In this document: piece after piece, positions 1 to 6,419 of the stretch
Layout of the letters: every line of letters starts with the position of its first letter
Position numbering within the stretch: the stretch's first letter is position 1
Assembly: GCA_003455945.1 (NCBI GenBank)
Contig: DMPQ01000151.1
Coordinates: 3,284 to 12,050 of the forward strand
DNA from: Planctomycetaceae bacterium
GTDB taxonomy: Bacteria; Planctomycetota; Planctomycetia; Pirellulales; Pirellulaceae
Length of the DNA stretch: 8,767 nt
Direction: 5' to 3'
The notes under the pieces: model-generated
Database searches by the model: none
Told to the model about the DNA's origin: nothing
Seen by the model: the letters and a program-made list of their open reading frames with translations, nothing else
Made by a program: the position numbers and the translations under genes

Positions 1-36
1 GGCTTGTCGCAGCGAGCCGTTCGCCCCCGCCAGGTC

Positions 37-42
37 AGGAGG
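37..42 (+). promoter_or_regulatory. Ribosome binding site of the first gene
   Basis: AGGAGG is a full Shine-Dalgarno match eight bases before the ATG at 51. It is the strongest ribosome binding site in the window and fixes the start of the secreted low-complexity protein. Confidence 0.8.
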
Positions 43-50
43 ACGTAGCG

Positions 51-1292
51 ATGTCGATTCCGCGTTGGGGAACGGTGCGCCGCTGGTTTGCGATCAGTCT
101 GTTGCTCGGCGGCTCGATGTCCGCCGGCGTCTGGGCGGCGAACGAAACGACCGGCCGAATCGACTCGTCCGATGCCTCCAAGCCGGCGGTCCGGAGCATT
201 CTCGTATCGCCGGTCAACGAAGGGCGCCGCGATCCGTCTCCCGCGGCCTCTTCGTTGCCGGCCTCTTCCTCCGGTCCGTCGACCCGACCTTCCTCCGACC
301 CGACCGAGCCGCCTCGGTCGGATGACGCGGCTCACTCGTCGTCGCCTGCATCGAACGAGCCTGCATCGACCGAGCGGGAGACCGCTGCCGCTCCGCGGAA
401 TCGATCGATCATCGCCGGTCTGCGGGTGGCGGATCGGACCGAGGCGCGCGGAGCCGGATCGGTAGCGGCAAGGGGCGAGCGAAGCGATTCGGATCCGTCG
501 GCTCCGGTAGCGCCGGCGCTGCGAGGTGCAATCGAAGGGGTCACTGCAGCGGCCGACCGGTCTCACACGGCTCGGCCCGCTCCCCCTTCGGTCCCGCAGC
601 GACGATCGATCGTGACGCTCGCCCCGTCGGTCGCGGCTCGTCAGCCGGAAGCGATCGCTCGGCGATCGACCGAGTCGCCGCTGGAGTCGGGATCGAGCGT
701 CTCGGGCGAACGGGCGGCGCGTTTCGAGGAACTGCAGCGCGAGTGGACCGTCGCCTCGGAAAAGCTCTCGGCCGGGCTGAGCGGCGCGGCCAGCCGTCTC
801 GGGCGCACCGCGATGGCGATCGGCGCTCCGGCGGCGGATGAGCGTGATGTCGCGCGGTCCGAGTCGGGATTGACGTGGGAGATGATTCGGACGACTCCCG
901 CAGCGATGCAGGCGGTGTTCGACCGCGTCTCGAACGCTCGCTACGTGCGACAGCCGCAGGCGATGCTGACCGATGCCGATCGAGCGATCGATCAGGCGCT
1001 CGCCGGCATGCCGGCTCAGCAGAACTGGCGCCGGCTGACTCGCGGTGAGCGGACGATCGCCTCGTCGACCGATCGCGCCTCGTCCCGTTCCGAGCGGTCT
1101 TCGCTGCGTCGGTCCGCGTCGCTCCTGGCCGGCTGGCTCGATCTGGCCGGAGACGGTCTGAAGTCGGCCGCCGCCGATCTCGAACGATGGTCGAACGAGG
1201 GAACCGACCTCGCCGGTCAGCAGGCCGATGACTCGACCTGCGACGAGGCAATCGGCGAGGACGCGCGCTCGTTGATCGACGCTCGCCCCTGA
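51..1292 (+). CDS. Secreted low-complexity Ser/Pro/Arg-rich protein of unknown function
   Basis: I do not recognise the family. The 413-residue product begins with a convincing Sec signal peptide: basic n-region (RWGTVRRW), hydrophobic core at about 13-22, and a likely AxA-type cleavage near residue 29 (GVWA-AN). Residues 35-220 are low complexity, dominated by Ser, Pro, Arg, Ala, Asp and Glu, and probably disordered. Residues 221-335 look more ordered and helical, with a possible amphipathic stretch at 223-255 (FEELQREW...) and a W/M-containing segment at 272-330. A second helical patch lies at 355-382 (LLAGWLDLAGDGL). The only cysteine is C397. The ATG is preceded by a perfect AGGAGG at 37-42, eight bases upstream, which makes the start secure. 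No catalytic motif, anchor or sorting signal is visible. It may be a periplasmic or envelope-associated structural or linker protein; that is a guess. The gene is followed by a 225-base gap, so it is probably transcribed apart from the next gene. Confidence 0.75.
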   Translation: MSIPRWGTVRRWFAISLLLGGSMSAGVWAANETTGRIDSSDASKPAVRSILVSPVNEGRRDPSPAASSLPASSSGPSTRPSSDPTEPPRSDDAAHSSSPASNEPASTERETAAAPRNRSIIAGLRVADRTEARGAGSVAARGERSDSDPSAPVAPALRGAIEGVTAAADRSHTARPAPPSVPQRRSIVTLAPSVAARQPEAIARRSTESPLESGSSVSGERAARFEELQREWTVASEKLSAGLSGAASRLGRTAMAIGAPAADERDVARSESGLTWEMIRTTPAAMQAVFDRVSNARYVRQPQAMLTDADRAIDQALAGMPAQQNWRRLTRGERTIASSTDRASSRSERSSLRRSASLLAGWLDLAGDGLKSAAADLERWSNEGTDLAGQQADDSTCDEAIGEDARSLIDARP

Positions 1293-1345
1293 GTCGTTCG
1301 TGCGGTCCCCGCGAGCCGGCGCTCGTCCGTTCGCCCTCCCGGCGA

Positions 1346-1378
1346 GCCCTTTTCGATCGCTGTGCCCTTTTCGATCGC
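1346..1378. repeat. 15-bp tandem direct repeat, two copies
   Basis: GCCCTTTTCGATCGC occurs at 1346-1360 and again at 1364-1378, separated by TGT. Both copies contain the CGATCG core that is over-represented across the window. The repeat lies between the first two genes. It could be a protein-binding site or simple slippage; nothing in the sequence decides this. Confidence 0.55.
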
Positions 1379-1449
1379 CTCGGCCGCCGGTTCGCCGTTC
1401 GAGCGGCGGCGAATCGGCGGAAACCCGAAGGAGAACCGGACAGGAACGA

Positions 1450-1479
1450 TTGACGCGACTCGGTGATCGTTCGTACCCT
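1450..1479 (+). promoter_or_regulatory. Possible sigma70-like promoter for the His/Cys-rich gene
   Basis: TTGACG at 1450-1455 matches five of six bases of the -35 consensus. TACCCT at 1474-1479 follows after 18 bases and keeps the conserved first, second and last bases of the -10 consensus. Transcription would then start near 1486, leaving a leader of about 30 bases before the ATG at 1518. This would exclude the in-frame TTG at 1479 as the start codon. The call rests on consensus matching only. Confidence 0.3.
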
Positions 1480-1517
1480 TGGGGCTGGGGCGATCGTTCG
1501 TCGAGGACCGAGAGCGG

Positions 1518-1946
1518 ATGGACTTTGCGCGGGGATGGGGAGTTCGAGCGGCGTTGCTGGCCCTGGTGATCCAGGGGACGGTCGCCGCTTGGCATCACCA
1601 TCCGGGCGGTTGTCGCTCCGGCTGCTCGTCCCATGAACCGGTCGCCTGCTCGACCACGACCGATCATGGTGACCATCGGCATGACGGCTGCGAGTCGACC
1701 GGCGGTGGCTGCCCCACGGACAAGCATCCCGAGTCGTCGCCTGACTCCGGCGATTCCGGATCGGACGATCGAACGTGCGACCTCTGTCGCCTGCTCGCGG
1801 GAATCGTCGTTCATCGGATTCCGGAGCCGCTCGCGGTAGCGCACCGCGTCGACGCGACCGAATGTCTGACGACCTCTTCCGTCGCCCCATGCTCGCGACT
1901 GGAAACGCTCCCTCTCTCCTTGCGCGGACCTCCGGCAACGATCTGA
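1518..1946 (+). CDS. Small exported His/Cys-rich protein, DUF2946/CopL-like
   Basis: The 142-residue product has a short N-terminal hydrophobic segment (about 9-24, VRAALLALVIQGTVAA) that could be a signal peptide or anchor. The body is rich in potential metal ligands. It has nine cysteines (32, 36, 44, 58, 65, 87, 90, 116, 125) and ten histidines, including HHH at 26-28, a cluster D49-H50-x-D-H53-x-H55, and a CDLC pair at 87-90 followed by a hydrophobic run (RLLAGIVV). It ends in LRGPPATI. The CxxC pair, the hydrophobic run and the C-terminal RGPP resemble DUF2946 proteins, some of which (CopL) accompany copper-resistance genes. No efflux or copper oxidase gene is adjacent here, so metal binding is inferred from composition only. 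I chose the ATG at 1518, where the hydrophobic segment starts close to the N-terminus and a GAG-containing purine stretch lies upstream. A TTG at 1479 would add 13 residues. Confidence 0.65.
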   Translation: MDFARGWGVRAALLALVIQGTVAAWHHHPGGCRSGCSSHEPVACSTTTDHGDHRHDGCESTGGGCPTDKHPESSPDSGDSGSDDRTCDLCRLLAGIVVHRIPEPLAVAHRVDATECLTTSSVAPCSRLETLPLSLRGPPATI

Positions 1947-1960
1947 TTCTTGCCCTCGGT

Positions 1961-1991
1961 CGGATCGTCACGCGCATTCGCGTTCGATCCG
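1961..1991 (+). terminator. Strong hairpin between the His/Cys-rich gene and the pseudopilin gene
   Basis: CGGATCG at 1961-1967 pairs with CGATCCG at 1985-1991, and ACGCG at 1970-1974 pairs with CGCGT at 1979-1983 around a CATT tetraloop. That gives 12 base pairs interrupted by a 2x1 internal loop. The hairpin starts 15 bases after the upstream stop codon. No T-tract follows, so it is not a classical intrinsic terminator. It could be a Rho-linked 3' stabiliser, an attenuator, or an operator in DNA form, since it lies 100 bases before the next start. Confidence 0.45.
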
Positions 1992-2092
1992 CATCGAGGC
2001 CAACGATCGTTCAAGCGTCGGGTCGGCAACGCTTTCGATCGGAACGCAGGTCATGCACCTCGTTTCGATCCTCTCGCGCAAGGTCCAATTCC

Positions 2093-3070
2093 ATGGTTCG
2101 CGTTTCGAGGTCCGGTTTCACGTTGGTCGAACTGCTGGTGGTCATCGCGGTCATCGGCGTCCTGGTCGCCCTGCTCCTGCCTGCCGTCCAGATGGCTCGC
2201 GAAGCGGCTCGCCGAACCCACTGCGCCAACAACCTCAAGCAGATCGGGATCGCCTTCCACAACCACCACGACACCTACGGCATGTTTCCGTCGGGAGGCT
2301 GGGGTTGGTTCTGGACGGGAGACCCCGATCGACCGTTCGGCAGCGATCAGCCCGGCAGCTGGTGCTTTTCGATCCTGCCGTACATCGAGCAGATGTCGGT
2401 CTATCAGATGGGAGCCGACGGCAATCCGAACGCGATCACCTCGCAGCAGCTCGAGCGATCGGCCGCTGCCACGCAGATTCCGCTCGGCACCTTCATCTGC
2501 CCCTCGCGCCGCTCCAACGCGCTCGTGCCTCATCCGCGCGGCGGTGAACCGGGAGCCGGCCTGATGGCGTTCAACGCGAACGACGTCGACCGGTGTGCGC
2601 GGACCGACTATGCGGCCAACGCGGGGAGCGTGCGGATCTTCTGGGGAGCGGGGCCCGATCCCGCTTCGGCCTTCTCGGGGAGCGGTTTCGCCGACATGTC
2701 GCTCGCCAACGGCATCTGCTTCCAGCGAAGCGCCGTTCGGATGGGCGACGTGCTCGACGGGACGAGCAACACGTACATGGTCGGCGAACGACATCTGTTC
2801 CCCGCCAGCTACGCCTCGGGGAACAACTTCCTGTCGGACGATCACCCGCTGTTCGTCGGCGATGACTTCGACGTCCACTGCTGGACCGACCTTCCTCCGA
2901 AGCGCGACGCCAACGACGACCTGCTGTGGCGTTTCGGCGGACCCCATCCGAACGTCTTCATGGTCGTCCTCTGCGACGGCTCGGTCCGACCGGTCAGCTA
3001 CTCGATCGACCCCTTCACGCACCTGCATCTCGGCGGGCGCAAGGAAGGGGGCCTCGTCGGCCCGTACTGA
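2093..3070 (+). CDS. DUF1559 domain pseudopilin-like protein (type IV pilin-like N-terminus, H-X9-DG motif)
   Basis: The 325-residue product opens with a prepilin-peptidase signature: a short basic leader MVRVSRSG, predicted cleavage between G8 and F9, then FTLVELLVVIAVIG with the conserved Glu at position 5 of the mature chain (E13) and a hydrophobic helix to about residue 31. The DUF1559 hallmark follows at 36-66 (AREAARRTHCANNLKQIG, then HNHHDTYGMFPSGG). Downstream are the DGTSNTYMVGER motif (222-232) and, near the C-terminus, H285-X9-D295-G296. The family is greatly expanded in Planctomycetes; members are probably assembled or anchored in the envelope by a type II secretion or type IV pilus-like route, but the precise role is unknown. 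Length is typical. The ATG at 2093 is chosen because it gives the correct short leader and has AAGG at 2080-2083 nine bases upstream. The frame is open further upstream, but using it would bury the pilin leader. No pilus assembly genes are adjacent, as is usual for this family. Confidence 0.93.
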   Translation: MVRVSRSGFTLVELLVVIAVIGVLVALLLPAVQMAREAARRTHCANNLKQIGIAFHNHHDTYGMFPSGGWGWFWTGDPDRPFGSDQPGSWCFSILPYIEQMSVYQMGADGNPNAITSQQLERSAAATQIPLGTFICPSRRSNALVPHPRGGEPGAGLMAFNANDVDRCARTDYAANAGSVRIFWGAGPDPASAFSGSGFADMSLANGICFQRSAVRMGDVLDGTSNTYMVGERHLFPASYASGNNFLSDDHPLFVGDDFDVHCWTDLPPKRDANDDLLWRFGGPHPNVFMVVLCDGSVRPVSYSIDPFTHLHLGGRKEGGLVGPY

Positions 3071-3088
3071 TCGCACGCGGATCACGAC

Positions 3089-3106
3089 GCCGTGTCTGAC
3101 CACGGC
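3089..3106 (+). terminator. Hairpin after the pseudopilin gene
   Basis: GCCGTG at 3089-3094 pairs perfectly with CACGGC at 3101-3106 around a six-base loop, 18 bases past the stop at 3070. It lacks a T-tract. Its place in a convergent gap suggests transcript ending or 3' end protection for the pseudopilin mRNA. Confidence 0.35.
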
Positions 3107-3158
3107 AAGGCGACCCCGTCGCGACCGGCCGATCACGCCGTTTCCGGACCGAGCAGCC

Positions 3159-3178
3159 GCCGGCGCAGGGACGCCGGC
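3159..3178 (-). terminator. Hairpin after the sulfatase gene
   Basis: GCCGGCG at 3159-3165 pairs with CGCCGGC at 3172-3178, a seven-base-pair all-GC stem with a six-base loop. It lies 26 bases beyond the sulfatase stop codon, reading leftwards. There is no T-tract. With the hairpin at 3089-3106 it forms a pair, one for each of the two converging genes. Confidence 0.4.
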
Positions 3179-3204
3179 ACATCGCACTTCCCCAGGTGTC
3201 TCGC

Positions 3205-5109
3205 TCAGGGGAGCGGTCGGAGAACGATTCGGCGGAGGTCCATCACGGCGACTCCCGGCTTGCTCGTCGGCCGGACTGCCAGACGCTGCGGTCCCGCGGC
3301 GAGTTCGACCGAGCCGATGGTGCGCAGGATCATCCGCTGGAAGTGCCCCGTCTCGATCACTTCGAAGGGGAAGGTCCGGTCGCCGATCGTGACGTCGACC
3401 GTCGCTCCGCCGCTCCCCGTCCCGCATCCCTGTTGCACTTCGATCTCGTAGCGACCGGCGGCCGGAACGTCGAACGTCCACTCCGCCCAGTCCTCCGTCT
3501 CGGTCCAGTAGCCGAGCACATTCTTGAACGGCTCCGGCTCGTATCTCAGACGCCGGCCGTGCACGATCGCGTCGCGAGCCGCCAGGCGAATGTCTCCGGT
3601 CGGCGGTGTCACGCGCGGCGAACGCCCCTGCACCGCTCGGTTCATCGCTGCGCGCCATTCGACCCAAGGCGATCCCGTCTCGTCCGCCGTCGCCCGCGTC
3701 TCGACCAGCGACGGATCGCGATCGACGTACAGCGGCGCATGAGCTGCCGGATCGAACTCCGGATTCGGCTCGGACATTTGAGCTCCGACGCGTTCTCGCC
3801 AGGCGGCCAGTCGCGCCGCAAGTTCGGCGGTCCGCTCCGGTTCGATCTCCGACAGGTCGTGCCGCTCTCCCGGATCGACCGACAGATCGAACAGCTCGCG
3901 GCGGCCATCCTCGAAGTGCTCGATCAACTTGTGGTTTCGGCTCAGGATCGCTCCTGACGGTCGCCCTCCCTGATTCGTGTAGTTCGGCAGATGCCAGAAC
4001 AGGTCGCGCTCGGGAAGCGACTGGTCCTTCAGCAGCGGCATCAGACTGACGCCGTCGAGCGGGCCGGTGATCTTCGACGGATCGAGTCCCGCCATTTCGA
4101 GCAGCGTCGGCATCAGATCGCTCAACACGACCGGCGTGCCGCACTCGCTCCCGGAGCGGATCCGCTGAGGCCAGCGGACGATCAGCGGCTCGCGCAGTCC
4201 CCCTTCGTACAGGAATCCCTTGCCGCCGCGATACGGCGTGTTGTGCGTCGCGGGGTTGCCGGGGAACTCGAGGACGTGCAGGCCGCCGTTATCGCTCGTG
4301 AAGATCACGATCGTCCGCTCGGTCAGGCCGAGCCGTTCGAGCTGATCGAGCAAGCGGCCGACGCTCTCGTCGAGCGTCTCGATCATCGCCGCGTAGGTCG
4401 GATGGAACGCATCGGCATGCCGCGCGATCCGCTCGTCCGAAGCGCGCAGCGGGATGTGCGGCGAGTGATGGGGGACGTAGCAGAAGAAGGGACGCTCCCG
4501 ATTCGCTTCGATGAACGCTTCGGCAGCGCGCGTGATCGCTCGTTCGCTCTTCCCCTCTTCGTCCGCTCCCGGCATCGAATCGCCCGGGGGAGTCACGACC
4601 GTCTCGAAGCCTTGTGCCGCGGGGCCGAACGGACCGTTCCCCAGATGCCACTTGCCGAACAGTCCGGTCGCATAACCGGCGTCGCGCAGCAGCTCGGCGA
4701 GCGTCACCTCCTCGAGCGGCAACTGCCCTTCGATGACCGGCTGCAGGACGCGCTGAGTCGGTGCATCGGGACGACCCGGCAGGTAGTTGGTCAGATGTAG
4801 CCGCGCCGGATGCAATCCGGTCAGCAGCGCGGCGCGCGACGGAGAGCAGATCGGCTGAGCCGTGTAGGCTCGGGTAAAGCGGATCCCTTCGCTTGCGAGT
4901 CGATCGAGACGGGGCGTCCGATGTTCGGCGCGACCGTAGCAGCCGAGGTCGTTGATTCCCAGATCGTCGGCGAAGATCAGCACGATGTTCGGACGCGGGT
5001 CGTCGGCACGTCGATCGGAGGCAGGTACCGGCGGTTCCGAGGCGAACATCTCGCTCGGTAACGACAGCGGCAGCAGTACCAGACAGGCGAGCAACGTCGC
5101 GCGGATCAT
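3205..5109 (-). CDS. Exported formylglycine-dependent sulfatase with C-terminal beta-sandwich domain
   Basis: The 634-residue product is a type I sulfatase that should hydrolyse sulfate esters, probably on sulfated polysaccharide or glycosaminoglycan-like substrates, outside the cytoplasm. A signal peptide spans about 1-24 (ATLLACLVLLPLSLPSEMFA). Metal ligands D48-D49 lie in PNIVLIFADDLG. C88-S-P-S-R92 is the Cys-type motif converted to formylglycine by a separate maturase (none in the window). GKWHLG is at 152-157, with K153 and H155. H214/H215 and H218 lie in YVPHHSPHIP, D273-N274 in TSDNGG, and K297 in YRGGKG. All expected active-site residues are present. Residues 505-632, starting near GDIRLAARDAIVHG and including GYWTETEDWAEW, form an extra beta-rich region of a type often seen on planctomycete sulfatases and likely to be a carbohydrate-binding module. 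The ATG at 5109 is supported by GGAG (5116-5119) nine to ten bases away and by the signal peptide. The substrate cannot be told from sequence. It converges with the pseudopilin gene and diverges from the glycosyltransferase gene. Confidence 0.95.
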   Translation of the reverse strand: MIRATLLACLVLLPLSLPSEMFASEPPVPASDRRADDPRPNIVLIFADDLGINDLGCYGRAEHRTPRLDRLASEGIRFTRAYTAQPICSPSRAALLTGLHPARLHLTNYLPGRPDAPTQRVLQPVIEGQLPLEEVTLAELLRDAGYATGLFGKWHLGNGPFGPAAQGFETVVTPPGDSMPGADEEGKSERAITRAAEAFIEANRERPFFCYVPHHSPHIPLRASDERIARHADAFHPTYAAMIETLDESVGRLLDQLERLGLTERTIVIFTSDNGGLHVLEFPGNPATHNTPYRGGKGFLYEGGLREPLIVRWPQRIRSGSECGTPVVLSDLMPTLLEMAGLDPSKITGPLDGVSLMPLLKDQSLPERDLFWHLPNYTNQGGRPSGAILSRNHKLIEHFEDGRRELFDLSVDPGERHDLSEIEPERTAELAARLAAWRERVGAQMSEPNPEFDPAAHAPLYVDRDPSLVETRATADETGSPWVEWRAAMNRAVQGRSPRVTPPTGDIRLAARDAIVHGRRLRYEPEPFKNVLGYWTETEDWAEWTFDVPAAGRYEIEVQQGCGTGSGGATVDVTIGDRTFPFEVIETGHFQRMILRTIGSVELAAGPQRLAVRPTSKPGVAVMDLRRIVLRPLP

Positions 5110-5391
5110 CGGCGACTCCAGGGGTGGGCGGCGACTGTGGGGACCGTCCGGCCGCTCGGCGACCGGCAGGTTCGCGAGCGATCAATGTAGGCCGAGCGTC
5201 CGGCACGATCGACCCGATGCGACCGATCGGAACGCTGCGTCGCATCGACCGGGCATTCCGAGTCGCTCCCCGGCGGTGACCGGGCGATTAAGCTGAGAGC
5301 GAGCGACCGAGCCGGACGATCGAGTCGTTCGGTCGCCGGGATACGTCGCTTCGCACGTCTTCTCCTCGGATCGATCCGGAGTCGTCACCCG
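5110..5391. other. Divergent intergenic region between sulfatase and glycosyltransferase genes
   Basis: This 282-base gap must hold the start signals for both divergent genes. It contains ribosome binding sites at either end (GGAG at 5116-5119 on the minus strand, GGAG at 5378-5381 on the plus strand) and a 9-bp inverted repeat at 5215-5247. A TACATT on the minus strand (5184-5189) could be a -10 box for the sulfatase but has no good -35 partner. An A/T-richer patch, GATTAA, lies at 5285-5290 on the plus strand. No gene or RNA is evident. Confidence 0.5.
5215..5247. promoter_or_regulatory. 9-bp inverted repeat, possible operator
   Basis: CGATGCGAC at 5215-5223 and GTCGCATCG at 5239-5247 are perfect inverted copies separated by 15 bases, giving a 24-base centre-to-centre distance (about two helical turns). 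The dyad lies between two divergently transcribed genes, where a shared regulator could bind. A structural role in RNA is less likely, because the loop is long and no gene ends here. Confidence 0.3.
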
Positions 5392-6273
5392 TTGCGTACC
5401 GCCGTCGTTCTTCTCGCCGCGCGCCCTCGTCGCAAACGGGATCCGGTCAACTATCTGATCGGCTACCACCACGTCGTCCAATCGCTTCGGCGGCATCATG
5501 CGTCGATTCCCGAAGTCGTCGTGATGAGTCCCGATCTGGACGAGACTCCTGCCGGAGCCGATCGACTCGTCCGCATCGATCCGCGCCCTTTCGGCGTCAT
5601 CCGTCGGACTCAGTCGGCGTTCGGCCGCTCGGTCTACTTCAAGCTCGCGCTCTTCACGCTCGACTACGATCGCGTGATCTATCTGGATACCGATCTGCTG
5701 ATCGTCGGCGATATCGCCGAGTTGTGGGACCCGACCCGCTACGCCGATCGCGATCTGTGGGGCGTGCGCGAGTCGGCGGCGATCGGACTCAAGCACGCGG
5801 TCTGGCAGGGAAAGATCAATGCCGGCATGCTCCTGATCAATCGGCCGCTGCTCGGTCGTCCGATCTTCGAACGGCTGCTGTCGATCGCCGCCGCCGGTCG
5901 CTCGTACGATTCCGGAGACCAAGGGGTCCTGCACGAGTTCCTGTCGGATCCGGAGATTGCTCCGCGCGTCGGAGAGCTCGATCCGGCCTTCAATCTGCCG
6001 ACCTGTGCGCGCGTCGACGGCGACTGGGATCGCTACGGACCGACCGCTCGGATCCTGCACTATCTGGGGCCGCGCAAGCCGTGGTGCGACGCGCCGCCGC
6101 ATCGCTGGCATCATCCCGAGACTCAGGCGATCTGGGATCGCGAGACGGCGGCGCATCCGCCGGTGCCGCTCTCGCTGAGCGAGGCAGGTCGACCGGACCT
6201 GCGGACTCGACTGGAAAGCGGACTCCTTCGCGCGATCCGATGGCCGCTGTCGCCGTTCCTCGATCGAGGTTGA
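5392..6273 (+). CDS. GT8 family glycosyltransferase (LgtC/glycogenin-like fold)
   Basis: The 293-residue product has no signal peptide and should act in the cytoplasm, moving a sugar from a nucleotide-sugar donor to a growing glycan with retention of configuration. The GT8 signatures are in order. An N-terminal Rossmann-like strand (TAVVLLAA) is at 3-10. The R79-xxxFKLALF segment is at 79-88. The metal-binding D99-T-D101 sits in RVIYLDTDLLIVGDIAELWD (94-113). NAGMLLIN is at 143-150, D176-Q177 lies in SGDQGVLHEF, and the C-terminal H223-Y-L-G-P-R-K-P-W231 carries the third Mn-binding histidine and the phosphate-contacting lysine known from LgtC. Length is normal. The start is a TTG at 5392, supported by GGAG at 5378-5381 ten bases upstream and by the absence of any ATG before residue 46. 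Neighbours give no clear glycan cluster, so donor and acceptor are unknown; lipopolysaccharide or another surface glycan is a reasonable guess. The last codons contain a 12-bp palindrome (6258-6269). Confidence 0.92.
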   Translation: MRTAVVLLAARPRRKRDPVNYLIGYHHVVQSLRRHHASIPEVVVMSPDLDETPAGADRLVRIDPRPFGVIRRTQSAFGRSVYFKLALFTLDYDRVIYLDTDLLIVGDIAELWDPTRYADRDLWGVRESAAIGLKHAVWQGKINAGMLLINRPLLGRPIFERLLSIAAAGRSYDSGDQGVLHEFLSDPEIAPRVGELDPAFNLPTCARVDGDWDRYGPTARILHYLGPRKPWCDAPPHRWHHPETQAIWDRETAAHPPVPLSLSEAGRPDLRTRLESGLLRAIRWPLSPFLDRG

Positions 6274-6419
6274 TCGCGACGGGGGCGTAAGGCGCCGAGT
6301 CGATCGGCCGCGCTTTCGCACACCCGGCGCGGCCGGTACCCTAAGCGATCGATCGAGCGGCCGGCGCGAACGCGATCGTTCGCCGAGTCGACTCGATCGA
6401 CCTCTCGGGAGTCGCCGCC
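6274..6419. promoter_or_regulatory. Spacer before the beta-lactamase/VanX fusion, with possible promoter
   Basis: The 146-base spacer is unusually dense in CGATCG, with five copies (6301, two overlapping at 6345-6354, and two more at about 6372 and 6395). TACCCT at 6337-6342, preceded at 16 bases by TTCGCA (6315-6320), could be a weak promoter. The same GTACCCT heptamer marks the possible promoter before the His/Cys-rich gene. GGGAG at 6407-6411 is the ribosome binding site of the downstream gene, eight bases before its ATG. Confidence 0.3.

Larger units (their letters stand above)
1293..1517. other. Intergenic gap with a short direct repeat
   Basis: This 225-base gap has no convincing gene. 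It contains a perfect 15-bp direct repeat, GCCCTTTTCGATCGC, at 1346-1360 and 1364-1378 (period 18), of unknown significance. A reading frame from a GTG at 1300 to 1569 crosses the gap, but its product is a Pro/Arg/Ser-rich string that overlaps the next gene out of frame, so I do not call it. A GAAGGAG at 1427-1433 resembles a ribosome binding site but has no usable start codon at normal spacing. A possible promoter for the next gene lies at 1450-1479. Confidence 0.5.

Noticed and set aside
1382..1410. CCGCCG/CGGCGG inverted repeat after the first gene as a terminator
   Set aside because: The stem is only six base pairs with a loop of about 15 bases, there is no T-tract, and it lies some 90 bases past the stop; such repeats are common by chance in this GC-rich DNA.
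1300..1569. An 89-codon plus-strand frame with a GTG start
   Set aside because: No ribosome binding site at the GTG, Pro/Arg-rich composition, and out-of-frame overlap with the His/Cys-rich gene.
541..1977. A 478-codon minus-strand open frame opposite the first two genes
   Set aside because: The product is an Arg/Ser/Pro-rich string with no signal or domain, whereas the plus-strand frames have signal sequences and, for the first, a full ribosome binding site.
2051..4144. A 697-codon minus-strand open frame crossing the pseudopilin gene, the convergent gap and part of the sulfatase gene
   Set aside because: Its product is Arg/Ala/Asp-rich without domains, and it overlaps two genes with unmistakable family motifs. 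Long antisense frames are expected at this GC content, where stop codons are rare.
5083..5094. LLAC near the sulfatase N-terminus as a lipoprotein lipobox
   Set aside because: The Cys is residue 9, ahead of the main hydrophobic core (10-17), so the leader would be too short; an ordinary signal peptide ending near residue 24 fits better.
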